Assembly (NCBI GenBank): GCA_027186245.1
Contig: CP114483.1
Coordinates: forward strand, 18,868,220 to 18,932,219
Length of the DNA: 64,000 nt
DNA from: Coriaria nepalensis
Lineage: Eukaryota; Streptophyta; Magnoliopsida; Cucurbitales; Coriariaceae
Direction of reading: 5' to 3'
Shown here: in pieces, positions 10,802 to 22,950 of the stretch
Position numbering within the stretch: the stretch's first letter is position 1
How the letters are laid out: every line of letters begins with the position of its first letter
Program-made: the position numbers and the translations under genes
Notes under the pieces: generated by a model
What the model saw: only the letters and a program-made list of their open reading frames with translations
The model's database searches: none
Told to the model about the DNA's origin: nothing

Positions 10802-11970
10802 TGAAGGCAACTATGCATTTTTTTAGCCTTAAAGTCATATTTTTGCGTCTCTTTTAGTCAGACAATCATTCTAAATCACTTCGAACAAAATTCGGCATTT
10901 GGACATGACTTTCGTTCATAACTTGCAGTCGATCTATTGAAGGCAACAATGCATTTTTTTAGCCTTTAAGTCATGTAACTGAGTCTCTTCGAGTCATTAA
11001 ATCATTCTAAATTAAGTCGAACGAATTCTATTTGCGCTCTTCAAACATTATTTTCTTACATAACTTGCAATTAATCTATTGAAGACAACAATGCATTATT
11101 TTACCATTAAAAAGCATATCACTCAGTGTTTTTAATCATTAAATTGTTTGAAGGCACTTCGAACCAAATCTCTTTTTGCATTTAAAACACGACTTTCATG
11201 CATAACTTGCAATTGATCTATTGAAGGCAACTATGCATTTTTTTAGCCTTAAGGTCATATTTTTGCGTCTCTTTTAGTCAGAAAATCCTTCTTAATCACT
11301 TTGAACGAAATTCGGCATTTGAACATGAATTTCGTGCATAACTTGCAGTTGATCTATTGAAGTCAACAATGCATTTGTTTAGCCTTAAAGTCATGTCAAT
11401 GAGTCTCTTCTAGTCGTTAAATCATTCTAAATTAAGTCGAACGAATTCTATTTTTTCCCTTCGAACATGATTTTATTTCATAACATGCAATTAATCTATT
11501 GAAGACAACAATGCATTATTTTACCCTTAAAAAGCATGTCACTCAGTCTTTTTAATCATTAAATTGTTTGAAAGCACTTCGAACCATATCTCTTTTTGCA
11601 TTTAAAACGCGACTTTCATGCATAACTTGCAATTGATCTATTGAAGGCAACTATGCATTTTTTTAGCCTTAAAGTCATATTTTTGCGTCTCTTTTAGTCA
11701 GAAAATCATTCTAAATCACTCCGAACGAAATTCGGCATTTGAACATGAATTTCGTGCATAACTTGCAGTTGATCTATTGAAGTCAACAATGCATTTGTTT
11801 AGCCCTAAAGTCATGTCAATGAGTCTCTTCTAGTCGTTAAATCATTCTAAATTAAGTGGAACGAATTCTATTTTTTCCCTTCAAACATGATTTTATTTCA
11901 TAACATGCAATTAATCTATTGAAGACAACAATACATTATTTTACCTTTAAAAAGCATGTCACTCAGTCTT
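10210..11970 (+). repeat. 1.76-kb block, first of three copies
   Basis: The block recurs at about 14830-16590 (offset 4620) and 17770-19530 (offset 2940 more). Diagnostic variants are CATGGATAACTTGC, TTTAGAACGTGAC, CGAACAAAATTC with TTCGTTCATA, AAAACACGAC and AAATCCTTCTTAATC. All appear in the same order in all three copies. Confidence 0.87.
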
Positions 11971-12790
11971 TTTAATCATTAAATTGTTTGAAAGCACTTC
12001 GAACCATATCTCTTTTTGCATTTAAAACGCGACTTTCATGCATAACTTGCAATTGATCTATTGAAGGCAACTATGCATTTTTTTAGCCTTAAAGTCATAT
12101 TTTTGCGTCTCTTTTAGTCAGAAAATCATTCTAAATCACTTCGAACGAAATTCGGCATTTGGACATGACTTTCGTGCATAACTTGCAGTCGATCTATTGA
12201 AGGCAACAATGCATTTTTTTAGCCTTTAAGTCATGTAACTGAGTCTCTTCTAGTCGTTAAATCATTCTAAATTAAGTCGAACGAATTCTATTTTTTCCCT
12301 TCGAACATGATTTTATTTCATAACATGCAATTAATCTATTGAAGACAACAATGCATTATTTTACCTTTAAAAAGCATGTCACTCAGTCTTTTTAATCATT
12401 AAATTGTTTGAAAGCACTTCGAACCGTATCTCTTTTTGCATTTAAAACGCGACTTTCATGCATAACTTGTAATTGATCTATTGAAGGCAACTATGCATTT
12501 TTTTAGCCTTAAAGTTATATTTTTGCGTCTCTTTTAGTCAGAAAATCATTCTAAATCACTCCGAACGAAATTCGGCATTTGAACATGAATTTCGTGCATA
12601 ACTTGCAGTTGATCTATTGAAGTCAACAATGCATTTGTTTAGCCTTAAAGTCATGTCAATGAGTCTCTTCTAGTCGTTAAATCATTCTAAATTAAGTCGA
12701 ACGAATTCTATTTTTTCCCTTCAAACATTATTTTCTTAGATAACTTGCAATTAATCTATTGAAGACAACAATGCTTTATTTTACCATTAA
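11763..12790 (+). repeat. About 1.03-kb block, copy 2 of the pair spaced 7141 bp
   Basis: This is the counterpart of 4622-5650. It ends in the first B3 monomer of the window. It also carries private changes CTTAGATAAC and AATGCTTTATT (about 12735-12780), which are copied again near 20715-20760. Confidence 0.83.
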
Positions 12791-14970
12791 AAAGCATGTC
12801 ACTCAGTCTTTTCAATCATTAAACTGTTTGAAGGCACTTCGGACCGTATGTCTTTTTGCATTGAAAACGCGACTTTCATTCATAACTTGCAATTGATCTA
12901 TTGAAGGCAACTATGCATTTTTTTAGCCTTAAGGTCATATTTTTGCGTCTCTTTTAGTCAGAAAATCATTCTTAATCACTTCGAACGAAATTCGGCATTT
13001 GAACATGAATTTCGTGCATAACTTGCAGTTGATCTATTGAAGTCAACAATGCATATGTTTAGCCTTAAAGTCATGTCAATGAGACTCTTCTAGTCGTTAA
13101 ATCATTCTAAATTAAGTCGAACGAATTCTATTTTTTCCCTTCAAACATGATTTTATTTCATAACATGCAATTAGTCTATTGAAGACAACAATGCATTATT
13201 TTACCTTTAAAAAGCATGTCACTCAGTCTTTTTAATCATTAAATTGTTTGAAAGCACTTCGAACCATATCTCTTTTTGCATTTAAAACGCGACTTTCATG
13301 CATAACTTGCAATTGATCTATTGAAGGCAACTATGCATTTTTTTAGCCTTAAAGTTATATTTTTGCGTCTCTTTTAGTCAGAAAATCATTCTAAATCACT
13401 CCGAATGAAATTCGGCATTTGACCATGAATTTCGTGCATAACTTGCAGTTGATCTATTGAAGTCAACAATGCATTTGTTTAGCCTTAAAGTCATGTCAAT
13501 GAGTCTCTTCTAGTCGTTAAATCATTCTAAATTAAGTCGAACGAATTCTATTTTTTCCCTTCAAACATGATTTTATTACATAACTTGCAATTAATCTATT
13601 GAAGACAACAATGCATTATTTTACCATTACAAAGCATGTCACTCAGTCTTTTCAATCATTAAACTGTTTGAAGGCACTTCGGACCGTATGTCTTCTTGCA
13701 TTGAAAACGCGACTTTCATGCATAACTTGCAATCGATCTAATGAAGGCAACTATGCATTTTTTTAGCCTTAAAGTCATATTTTTGCGTCTCTTTTAGTCA
13801 GAAAATCATTCTTAATCACTTCGAACGAAATTCGGCATTTGAACTTGAATTTCGTGCATAACTTGCAGTTGATCTATTGAATTCAACAATGCATTTGTTT
13901 AGCCTTAAAGTCATGTCAATGAGTCTCTTCTAGTCGTTAAATCATTCTAAATTAAGTCGAACGAATTCTATTTTTTCCCTTCGAACATGATTTTATTTCA
14001 TAACATGCAATTAATCTATTGAAGACAACAATGCATTATTTTACCCTTAAAAAGCATGTCACTCAGTCTTTTTAATCATTAAATTGTTTGAAAGCACTTC
14101 GAACCATATCTCTTTTTGCATTTAAAACGCGACTTTCATGCATAACTTGCAATTGATCTATTGAAGGCAACTATGCATTTTTTTAGCCTTAAAGTCATAT
14201 TTTTGCGTCTCTTTTAGTCAGAAAATCATTCTAAATCACTCCGAACGAAATTCGGCATTTGAACATGAATTTCGTGCATAACTTGCAGTTGATCTATTGA
14301 AGTCAACAATGCATTTGTTTAGCCTTAAAGTCATGTCAATGAGTCTCTTCTAGTCGTTAAATCATTCTAAATTAAGTCGAACGAATTCTATTTTTTCCCT
14401 TCAAACATGATTTTATTACATAACTTGCAATTAATCTATTGAAGACAACAATGCATTATTTTACCATTAAAAAGCATGTCACTCAGTCTTTTCAATCATT
14501 AAACTGTTTGAAGGCACTTCGGACCGTATGTCTTTTTGCATTTAAAACGCGACTTTCATGCATAACTTGCAATTGATCTATTGAAGGCAACTATGCATTT
14601 TTTTAGCCTTAAAGTCATATTTTTGCGTCTCTTTTAGTCAGAAAATCATTCTTAATCACTTCGAACGAAATTCGGCATTTGAACATGAATTTCGTGCATA
14701 ACTTGCAGTTGATCTATTGAAGTCAACAATGCATTTGTTTAGCCTTAAAGTCATGTCAATGAGACTCTTCTAGTCGTTAAATCATTCTAAATTAAGTCGA
14801 ACGAATTCTGTTTTTTCCCGTCGAACATGATTTTATTTCATAACATGCAATTAATCTATTGAAGACAACAATGCATTATTTTACCTTTAAAAAGCATGTC
14901 ACTCAGTCTTTTTAATCATTAAATTGTTTGAAAGCACTTCGAACCATATCTCTTTTTGCATTTAAAACGC
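11950..14970 (+). repeat. 3.0-kb block, upstream copy of a pair spaced 7980 bp
   Basis: The block matches 19930-22950. Shared rare variants are CTTAGATAAC, AATGCTTTA, AATGCATATGTTT, GAATGAAATTC with GACCATG, GAACTTGAATT, TTGAATTCAAC and ATTCTGTTTTTT. I counted about ten substitutions between the two copies, for example CATTCATAAC near 12879 against CATGCATAAC, and CCATTACAAAG near 13625 against CCATTAAAAAG. Confidence 0.87.
13585..13726 (+). repeat. Monomer B, variant type B3
   Basis: This is a second diverged B form with TTTTCAATCATTAAACTG, GGCACTTCGGACCGTATG and often CATTGAAAACGCG. It is frequently followed by a C monomer starting TTGCAATCGATCTAATGAAG. Full copies carry GGACCGTATG at about 12841, 13681, 14521, 16621, 17461, 19561, 20821, 21661, 22501, 24181, 25021, 25861, 27541, 29641, 31741, 32161, 33421, 35941, 40141, 46861, 52740 and 54420. 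None lies before 12.8 kb or after 54.6 kb. The change inside TTTAATCATTAAA breaks the B palindrome. Confidence 0.92.
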
Positions 14971-17900
14971 GACTTTCATGGATAACTTGCAATTGATCTA
15001 TTGAAGGCAACTATGCATTTTTTTAGCCTTAAAGTAATATTTTTGCGTCTCTTTTAGTCAGAAAATCATTCTGAATCACTCCGAACGAAATTCGGCATTT
15101 GAACATGAATTTCGTGCATAACTTGCAGTTGATCTATTGAAGTCAACAATGCATTTGTTTAGCCTTAAAGTCATGTCAATGAGACTCTTCTAGTCGTTAA
15201 ATCATTCTAAATTAAGTCGAACGAATTCTATTTTTTCCCTTCGAACATGATTTTATTTCATAACATGCAATTAGTCTATTGAAGACAACAATGCATTATT
15301 TTACCTTTAAAAAGCATGTCACTCAGTCTTTTTAATCATTAAATTGTTTGAAAGCACTTCGAACCATATCTCTTTTTGCATTTAGAACGTGACTTTCATG
15401 CATAACTTGCAATTGACCTATTGAAGGCAACTATGCATTTTTTTAGCCTTAAAGTCATATTTTTGCGTCTCTTTTAGTCAGACAATCATTCTAAATCACT
15501 TCGAACAAAATTCGGCATTTGGACATGACTTTCGTTCATAACTTGCAGTCGATCTATTGAAGGCAACAATGCATTTTTTTAGCCTTTAAGTCATGTAACT
15601 GAGTCTCTTCGAGTCATTAAATCATTCTAAATTAAGTCGAACGAATTCTATTTGCGCTCTTCAAACATTATTTTCTTACATAACTTGCAATTAATCTATT
15701 GAAGACAACAATGCATTATTTTACCATTAAAAAGCATATCACTCAGTGTTTTTAATCATTAAATTGTTTGAAGGCACTTCGAACCAAATCTCTTTTTGCA
15801 TTTAAAACACGACTTTCATGCATAACTTGCAATTGATCTATTGAAGGCAACTATGCATTTTTTTAGCCTTAAGGTCATATTTTTGCGTCTCTTTTAGTCA
15901 GAAAATCCTTCTTAATCACTTTGAACGAAATTCGGCATTTGAACATGAATTTCGTGCATAACTTGCAGTTGATCTATTGAAGTCAACAATGCATTTGTTT
16001 AGCCTTAAAGTCATGTCAATGAGTCTCTTCTAGTCGTTAAATCATTCTAAATTAAGTCGAACGAATTCTATTTTTTCCCTTCGAACATGATTTTATTTCA
16101 TAACATGCAATTAATCTATTGAAGACAACAATGCATTATTTTACCCTTAAAAAGCATGTCACTCAGTCTTTTTAATCATTAAATTGTTTGAAAGCACTTC
16201 GAACCATATCTCTTTTTGCATTTAAAACGCGACTTTCATGCATAACTTGCAATTGATCTATTGAAGGCAACTATGCATTTTTTTAGCCTTAAAGTCATAT
16301 TTTTGCGTCTCTTTTAGTCAGAAAATCATTCTAAATCACTCCGAACGAAATTCGGCATTTGAACATGAATTTCGTGCATAACTTGCAGTTGATCTATTGA
16401 AGTCAACAATGCATTTGTTTAGCCCTAAAGTCATGTCAATGAGTCTCTTCTAGTCGTTAAATCATTCTAAATTAAGTGGAACGAATTCTATTTTTTCCCT
16501 TCAAACATGATTTTATTTCATAACATGCAATTAATCTATTGAAGACAACAATACATTATTTTACCTTTAAAAAGCATGTCACTCAGTCTTTTCAATCATT
16601 AAACTGTTTGAAGGCACTTCGGACCGTATGTCTTCTTGCATTGAAAACGCGACTTTCATGCATAACTTGCAATCGATCTAATGAAGGCAACTATGCATTT
16701 TTTTAGCCTTAAAGTCATATTTTTGCGTCTCTTTTAGTCAGAAAATCATTCTTAATCACTTCGAACGAAATTCGGCATTTGAACTTGAATTTCGTGCATA
16801 ACTTGCAGTTGATCTATTGAATTCAACAATGCATTTGTTTAGCCTTAAAGTCATGTCAATGAGTCTCTTCTAGTCGTTAAATCATTCTAAATTAAGTCGA
16901 ACGAATTCTATTTTTTCCCTTCGAACATGATTTTATTTCATAACATGCAATTAATCTATTGAAGACAACAATGCATTATTTTACCCTTAAAAAGCATGTC
17001 ACTCAGTCTTTTTAATCATTAAATTGTTTGAAAGCACTTCGAACCATATCTCTTTTTGCATTTAAAACGCGACTTTCATGCATAACTTGCAATTGATCTA
17101 TTGAAGGCAACTATGCATTTTTTTAGCCTTAAAGTCATATTTTTGCGTCTCTTTTAGTCAGAAAATCATTCTAAATCACTCCGAACGAAATTCGGCATTT
17201 GAACATGAATTTCGTGCATAACTTGCAGTTGATCTATTGAAGTCAACAATGCATTTGTTTAGCCTTAAAGTCATGTCAATGAGTCTCTTCTAGTCGTTAA
17301 ATCATTCTAAATTAAGTCGAACGAATTCTATTTTTTCCCTTCAAACATGATTTTATTACATAACTTGCAATTAATCTATTGAAGACAACAATGCATTATT
17401 TTACCATTAAAAAGCATGTCACTCAGTCTTTTCAATCATTAAACTGTTTGAAGGCACTTCGGACCGTATGTCTTTTTGCATTTAAAACGCGACTTTCATG
17501 CATAACTTGCAATTGATCTATTGAAGGCAACTATGCATTTTTTTAGCCTTAAAGTCATATTTTTGCGTCTCTTTTAGTCAGAAAATCATTCTTAATCACT
17601 TCGAACGAAATTCGGCATTTGAACATGAATTTCGTGCATAACTTGCAGTTGATCTATTGAAGTCAACAATGCATTTGTTTAGCCTTAAAGTCATGTCAAT
17701 GAGACTCTTCTAGTCGTTAAATCATTCTAAATTAAGTCGAACGAATTCTGTTTTTTCCCGTCGAACATGATTTTATTTCATAACATGCAATTAATCTATT
17801 GAAGACAACAATGCATTATTTTACCTTTAAAAAGCATGTCACTCAGTCTTTTTAATCATTAAATTGTTTGAAAGCACTTCGAACCATATCTCTTTTTGCA

Positions 17901-20118
17901 TTTAAAACGCGACTTTCATGGATAACTTGCAATTGATCTATTGAAGGCAACTATGCATTTTTTTAGCCTTAAAGTAATATTTTTGCGTCTCTTTTAGTCA
18001 GAAAATCATTCTGAATCACTCCGAACGAAATTCGGCATTTGAACATGAATTTCGTGCATAACTTGCAGTTGATCTATTGAAGTCAACAATGCATTTGTTT
18101 AGCCTTAAAGTCATGTCAATGAGACTCTTCTAGTCGTTAAATCATTCTAAATTAAGTCGAACGAATTCTATTTTTTCCCTTCGAACATGATTTTATTTCA
18201 TAACATGCAATTAGTCTATTGAAGACAACAATGCATTATTTTACCTTTAAAAAGCATGTCACTCAGTCTTTTTAATCATTAAATTGTTTGAAAGCACTTC
18301 GAACCATATCTCTTTTTGCATTTAGAACGTGACTTTCATGCATAACTTGCAATTGACCTATTGAAGGCAACTATGCATTTTTTTAGCCTTAAAGTCATAT
18401 TTTTGCGTCTCTTTTAGTCAGACAATCATTCTAAATCACTTCGAACAAAATTCGGCATTTGGACATGACTTTCGTTCATAACTTGCAGTCGATCTATTGA
18501 AGGCAACAATGCATTTTTTTAGCCTTTAAGTCATGTAACTGAGTCTCTTCGAGTCATTAAATCATTCTAAATTAAGTCGAACGAATTCTATTTGCGCTCT
18601 TCAAACATTATTTTCTTACATAACTTGCAATTAATCTATTGAAGACAACAATGCATTATTTTACCATTAAAAAGCATATCACTCAGTGTTTTTAATCATT
18701 AAATTGTTTGAAGGCACTTCGAACCAAATCTCTTTTTGCATTTAAAACACGACTTTCATGCATAACTTGCAATTGATCTATTGAAGGCAACTATGCATTT
18801 TTTTAGCCTTAAGGTCATATTTTTGCGTCTCTTTTAGTCAGAAAATCCTTCTTAATCACTTTGAACGAAATTCGGCATTTGAACATGAATTTCGTGCATA
18901 ACTTGCAGTTGATCTATTGAAGTCAACAATGCATTTGTTTAGCCTTAAAGTCATGTCAATGAGTCTCTTCTAGTCGTTAAATCATTCTAAATTAAGTCGA
19001 ACGAATTCTATTTTTTCCCTTCGAACATGATTTTATTTCATAACATGCAATTAATCTATTGAAGACAACAATGCATTATTTTACCCTTAAAAAGCATGTC
19101 ACTCAGTCTTTTTAATCATTAAATTGTTTGAAAGCACTTCGAACCATATCTCTTTTTGCATTTAAAACGCGACTTTCATGCATAACTTGCAATTGATCTA
19201 TTGAAGGCAACTATGCATTTTTTTAGCCTTAAAGTCATATTTTTGCGTCTCTTTTAGTCAGAAAATCATTCTAAATCACTCCGAACGAAATTCGGCATTT
19301 GAACATGAATTTCGTGCATAACTTGCAGTTGATCTATTGAAGTCAACAATGCATTTGTTTAGCCCTAAAGTCATGTCAATGAGTCTCTTCTAGTCGTTAA
19401 ATCATTCTAAATTAAGTGGAACGAATTCTATTTTTTCCCTTCAAACATGATTTTATTTCATAACATGCAATTAATCTATTGAAGACAACAATACATTATT
19501 TTACCTTTAAAAAGCATGTCACTCAGTCTTTTCAATCATTAAACTGTTTGAAGGCACTTCGGACCGTATGTCTTCTTGCATTGAAAACGCGACTTTCATG
19601 CATAACTTGCAATCGATCTAATGAAGGCAACTATGCATTTTTTTAGCCTTAAAGTCATATTTTTGCGTCTCTTTTAGTCAGAAAATCATTCTTAATCACT
19701 TCGAACGAAATTCGGCATTTGAACTTGAATTTCGTGCATAACTTGCAGTTGATCTATTGAATTCAACAATGCATTTGTTTAGCCTTAAAGTCATGTCAAT
19801 GAGTCTCTTCTAGTCGTTAAATCATTCTAAATTAAGTCGAACGAATTCTATTTTTTCCCTTCGAACATGATTTTATTTCATAACATGCAATTAATCTATT
19901 GAAGACAACAATGCATTATTTTACCCTTAAAAAGCATGTCACTCAGTCTTTTTAATCATTAAATTGTTTGAAAGCACTTCGAACCATATCTCTTTTTGCA
20001 TTTAAAACGCGACTTTCATGCATAACTTGCAATTGATCTATTGAAGGCAACTATGCATTTTTTTAGCCTTAAAGTCATATTTTTGCGTCTCTTTTAGTCA
20101 GAAAATCATTCTAAATCA
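13650..20118 (+). repeat. 2940-bp (seven-unit) tandem repeat, 2.2 copies
   Basis: Copies run about 13650-16590 and 16590-19530, with a partial third to about 20118. Line-by-line reading found no difference between the first two copies. Diagnostics are GAACTTGAATTTC (13841, 16781, 19721), TTGAATTCAAC, ATTCTGTTTTTTCCCG (14807, 17747), CATGGATAAC and AGCCCTAAAG. The near-perfect identity implies very recent duplication or an assembly duplication. Confidence 0.9.
16500..16650 (+). other. B1-to-B3 recombination junction
   Basis: Upstream of about 16590 the sequence matches 11970 and upstream (AATACATTATTTTACCTTTA). From TTTTCAATC onward it matches 13650 and downstream, including GGACCGTATG and CTTCTTGCATTG. 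The B monomer here is therefore half B1 and half B3. It marks the unequal-exchange breakpoint that closed the 2940-bp repeat, and it is copied exactly at about 19530. Confidence 0.85.
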
Positions 20119-22950
20119 CTTCGAACGAAATTCGGCATTTGGACATGACTTTCGTGCATAACTTGCAGTCGATCTATTGAAGGCAACAATGCATTTTTTT
20201 AGCCTTTAAGTCATGTAACTGAGTCTCTTCTAGTCGTTAAATCATTCTAAATTAAGTCGAACGAATTCTATTTTTTCCCTTCGAACATGATTTTATTTCA
20301 TAACATGCAATTAATCTATTGAAGACAACAATGCATTATTTTACCTTTAAAAAGCATGTCACTCAGTCTTTTTAATCATTAAATTGTTTGAAAGCACTTC
20401 GAACCGTATCTCTTTTTGCATTTAAAACGCGACTTTCATGCATAACTTGTAATTGATCTATTGAAGGCAACTATGCATTTTTTTAGCCTTAAAGTTATAT
20501 TTTTGCGTCTCTTTTAGTCAGAAAATCATTCTAAATCACTCCGAACGAAATTCGGCATTTGAACATGAATTTCGTGCATAACTTGCAGTTGATCTATTGA
20601 AGTCAACAATGCATTTGTTTAGCCTTAAAGTCATGTCAATGAGTCTCTTCTAATCGTTAAATCATTCTAAATTAAGTCGAACGAATTCTATTTTTTCCCT
20701 TCAAACATTATTTTCTTAGATAACTTGCAATTAATCTATTGAAGACAACAATGCTTTATTTTACCATTAAAAAGCATGTCACTCAGTCTTTTCAATCATT
20801 AAACTGTTTGAAGGCACTTCGGACCGTATGTCTTTTTGCATTGAAAACGCGACTTTCATGCATAACTTGCAATTGATCTATTGAAGGCAACTATGCATTT
20901 TTTTAGCCTTAAGGTCAGATTTTTGCGTCTCTTTTAGTCAGAAAATCATTCTTAATCACTTCGAACGAAATTCGGCATTTGAACATGAATTTCGTGCATA
21001 ACTTGCAGTTGATCTATTGAAGTCAACAATGCATATGTTTAGCCTTAAGGTCATGTCAATGACACTCTTCTAGTCGTTAAATCATTCTAAATTAAGTCGA
21101 ACGAATTCTATTTTTTCCCTTCAAACATGATTTTATTTCATAACATGCAATTAGTCTATTGAAGACAACAATGCATTATTTTACCTTTAAAAAGCATGTC
21201 ACTCAGTCTTTTTAATCATTAAATTGTTTGAAAGCACTTCGAACCATATCTCTTTTTGCATTTAAAACGCGACTTTCATGCATAACTTGCAATTGATCTA
21301 TTGAAGGCAACTATGCATTTTTTTAGCCTTAAAGTTATATTTTTGCGTCTCTTTTAGTCAGAAAATCATTCTAAATCACTCCGAATGAAATTCGGCATTT
21401 GACCATGAATTTCGTGCATAACTTGCAGTTGATCTATTGAAGTCAACAATGCATTTGTTTAGCCTTAAAGTCATGTCAATGAGTCTCTTCTAGTCGTTAA
21501 ATCATTCTAAATTAAGTCGAACGAATTCTATTTTTTCCCTTCAAACATGATTTTATTACATAACTTGCAATTAATCTATTGAAGACAACAATGCATTATT
21601 TTACCATTAAAAAGCATGTCACTCAGTCTTTTCAATCATTAAACTGTTTGAAGGCACTTCGGACCGTATGTCTTCTTGCATTGAAAACGCGACTTTCATG
21701 CATAACTTGCAATCGATCTAATGAAGGCAACTATGCATTTTTTTAGCCTTAAAGTCATATTTTTGCGTCTCTTTTAGTCATAAAATCATTCTTAATCACT
21801 TCGAACGAAATTCGGCATTTGAACTTGAATTTCGTGCATAACTTGCAGTTGATCTATTGAATTCAACAATGCATTTGTTTAGCCTTAAAGTCATGTCAAT
21901 GAGTCTCTTCTAGTCGTTAAATCATTCTAAATTAAGTCGAACGAATTCTATTTTTTCCCTTCGAACATGATTTTATTTCATAACATGCAATTAATCTATT
22001 GAAGACAACAATGCATTATTTTACCCTTAAAAAGCATGTCACTCAGTCTTTTTAATCATTAAATTGTTTGAAAGCACTTCGAACCATATCTCTTTTTGCA
22101 TTTAAAACGCGACTTTCATGCATAACTTGCAATTGATCTATTGAAGGCAACTATGCATTTTTTTAGCCTTAAAGTCATATTTTTGCGTCTCTTTTAGTCA
22201 GAAAATCATTCTAAATCACTCCGAACGAAATTCGGCATTTGAACATGAATTTCGTGCATAACTTGCAGTTGATCTATTGAAGTCAACAATGCATTTGTTT
22301 AGCCTTAAAGTCATGTCAATGAGTCTCTTCTAGTCGTTAAATCATTCTAAATTAAGTCGAACGAATTCTATTTTTTCCCTTCAAACATGATTTTATTACA
22401 CAACTTGCAATTAATCTATTGAAGACAACAATGCATTATTTTACCATTAAAAAGCATGTCACTCAGTCTTTTCAATCATTAAACTGTTTGAAGGCACTTC
22501 GGACCGTATGTCTTTTTGCATTTAAAACGCGACTTTCATGCATAACTTGCAATTGATCTATTGAAGGCAACTATGCATTTTTTTAGCCTTAAAGTCATAT
22601 TTTTGCGTCTCTTTTAGTCAGAAAATCATTCTTAATCACTTCGAACGAAATTCGGCATTTGAACATGAATTTCGTGCATAACTTGCAGTTGATCTATTGA
22701 AGTCAACAATGCATTTGTTTAGCCTTAAAGTCATGTCAATGAGACTCTTCTAGTCGTTAAATCATTCTAAATTAAGTCGAACGAATTCTGTTTTTTCCCT
22801 TCGAACATGATTTTATTTCATAACATGCAATTAATCTATTGAAGACAACAATGCATTATTTTACCTTTAAAAAGCATGTCACTCAGTCTTTTTAATCGTT
22901 AAATTGTTTGAAAGCACTTCGAACCATATCTCTTTTTGCATTTAAAACGC
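19930..22950 (+). repeat. 3.0-kb block, downstream copy of the 7980-bp-spaced pair
   Basis: This is the counterpart of 11950-14970. The pair brackets the 2940-bp tandem, so 19 units separate the copies. Private changes here include TCTAATCG near 20650, GGTCAGAT near 20915, GACACTC near 21061, TCATAAAATC near 21779 and CACAACTTGC near 22399. Confidence 0.87.
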
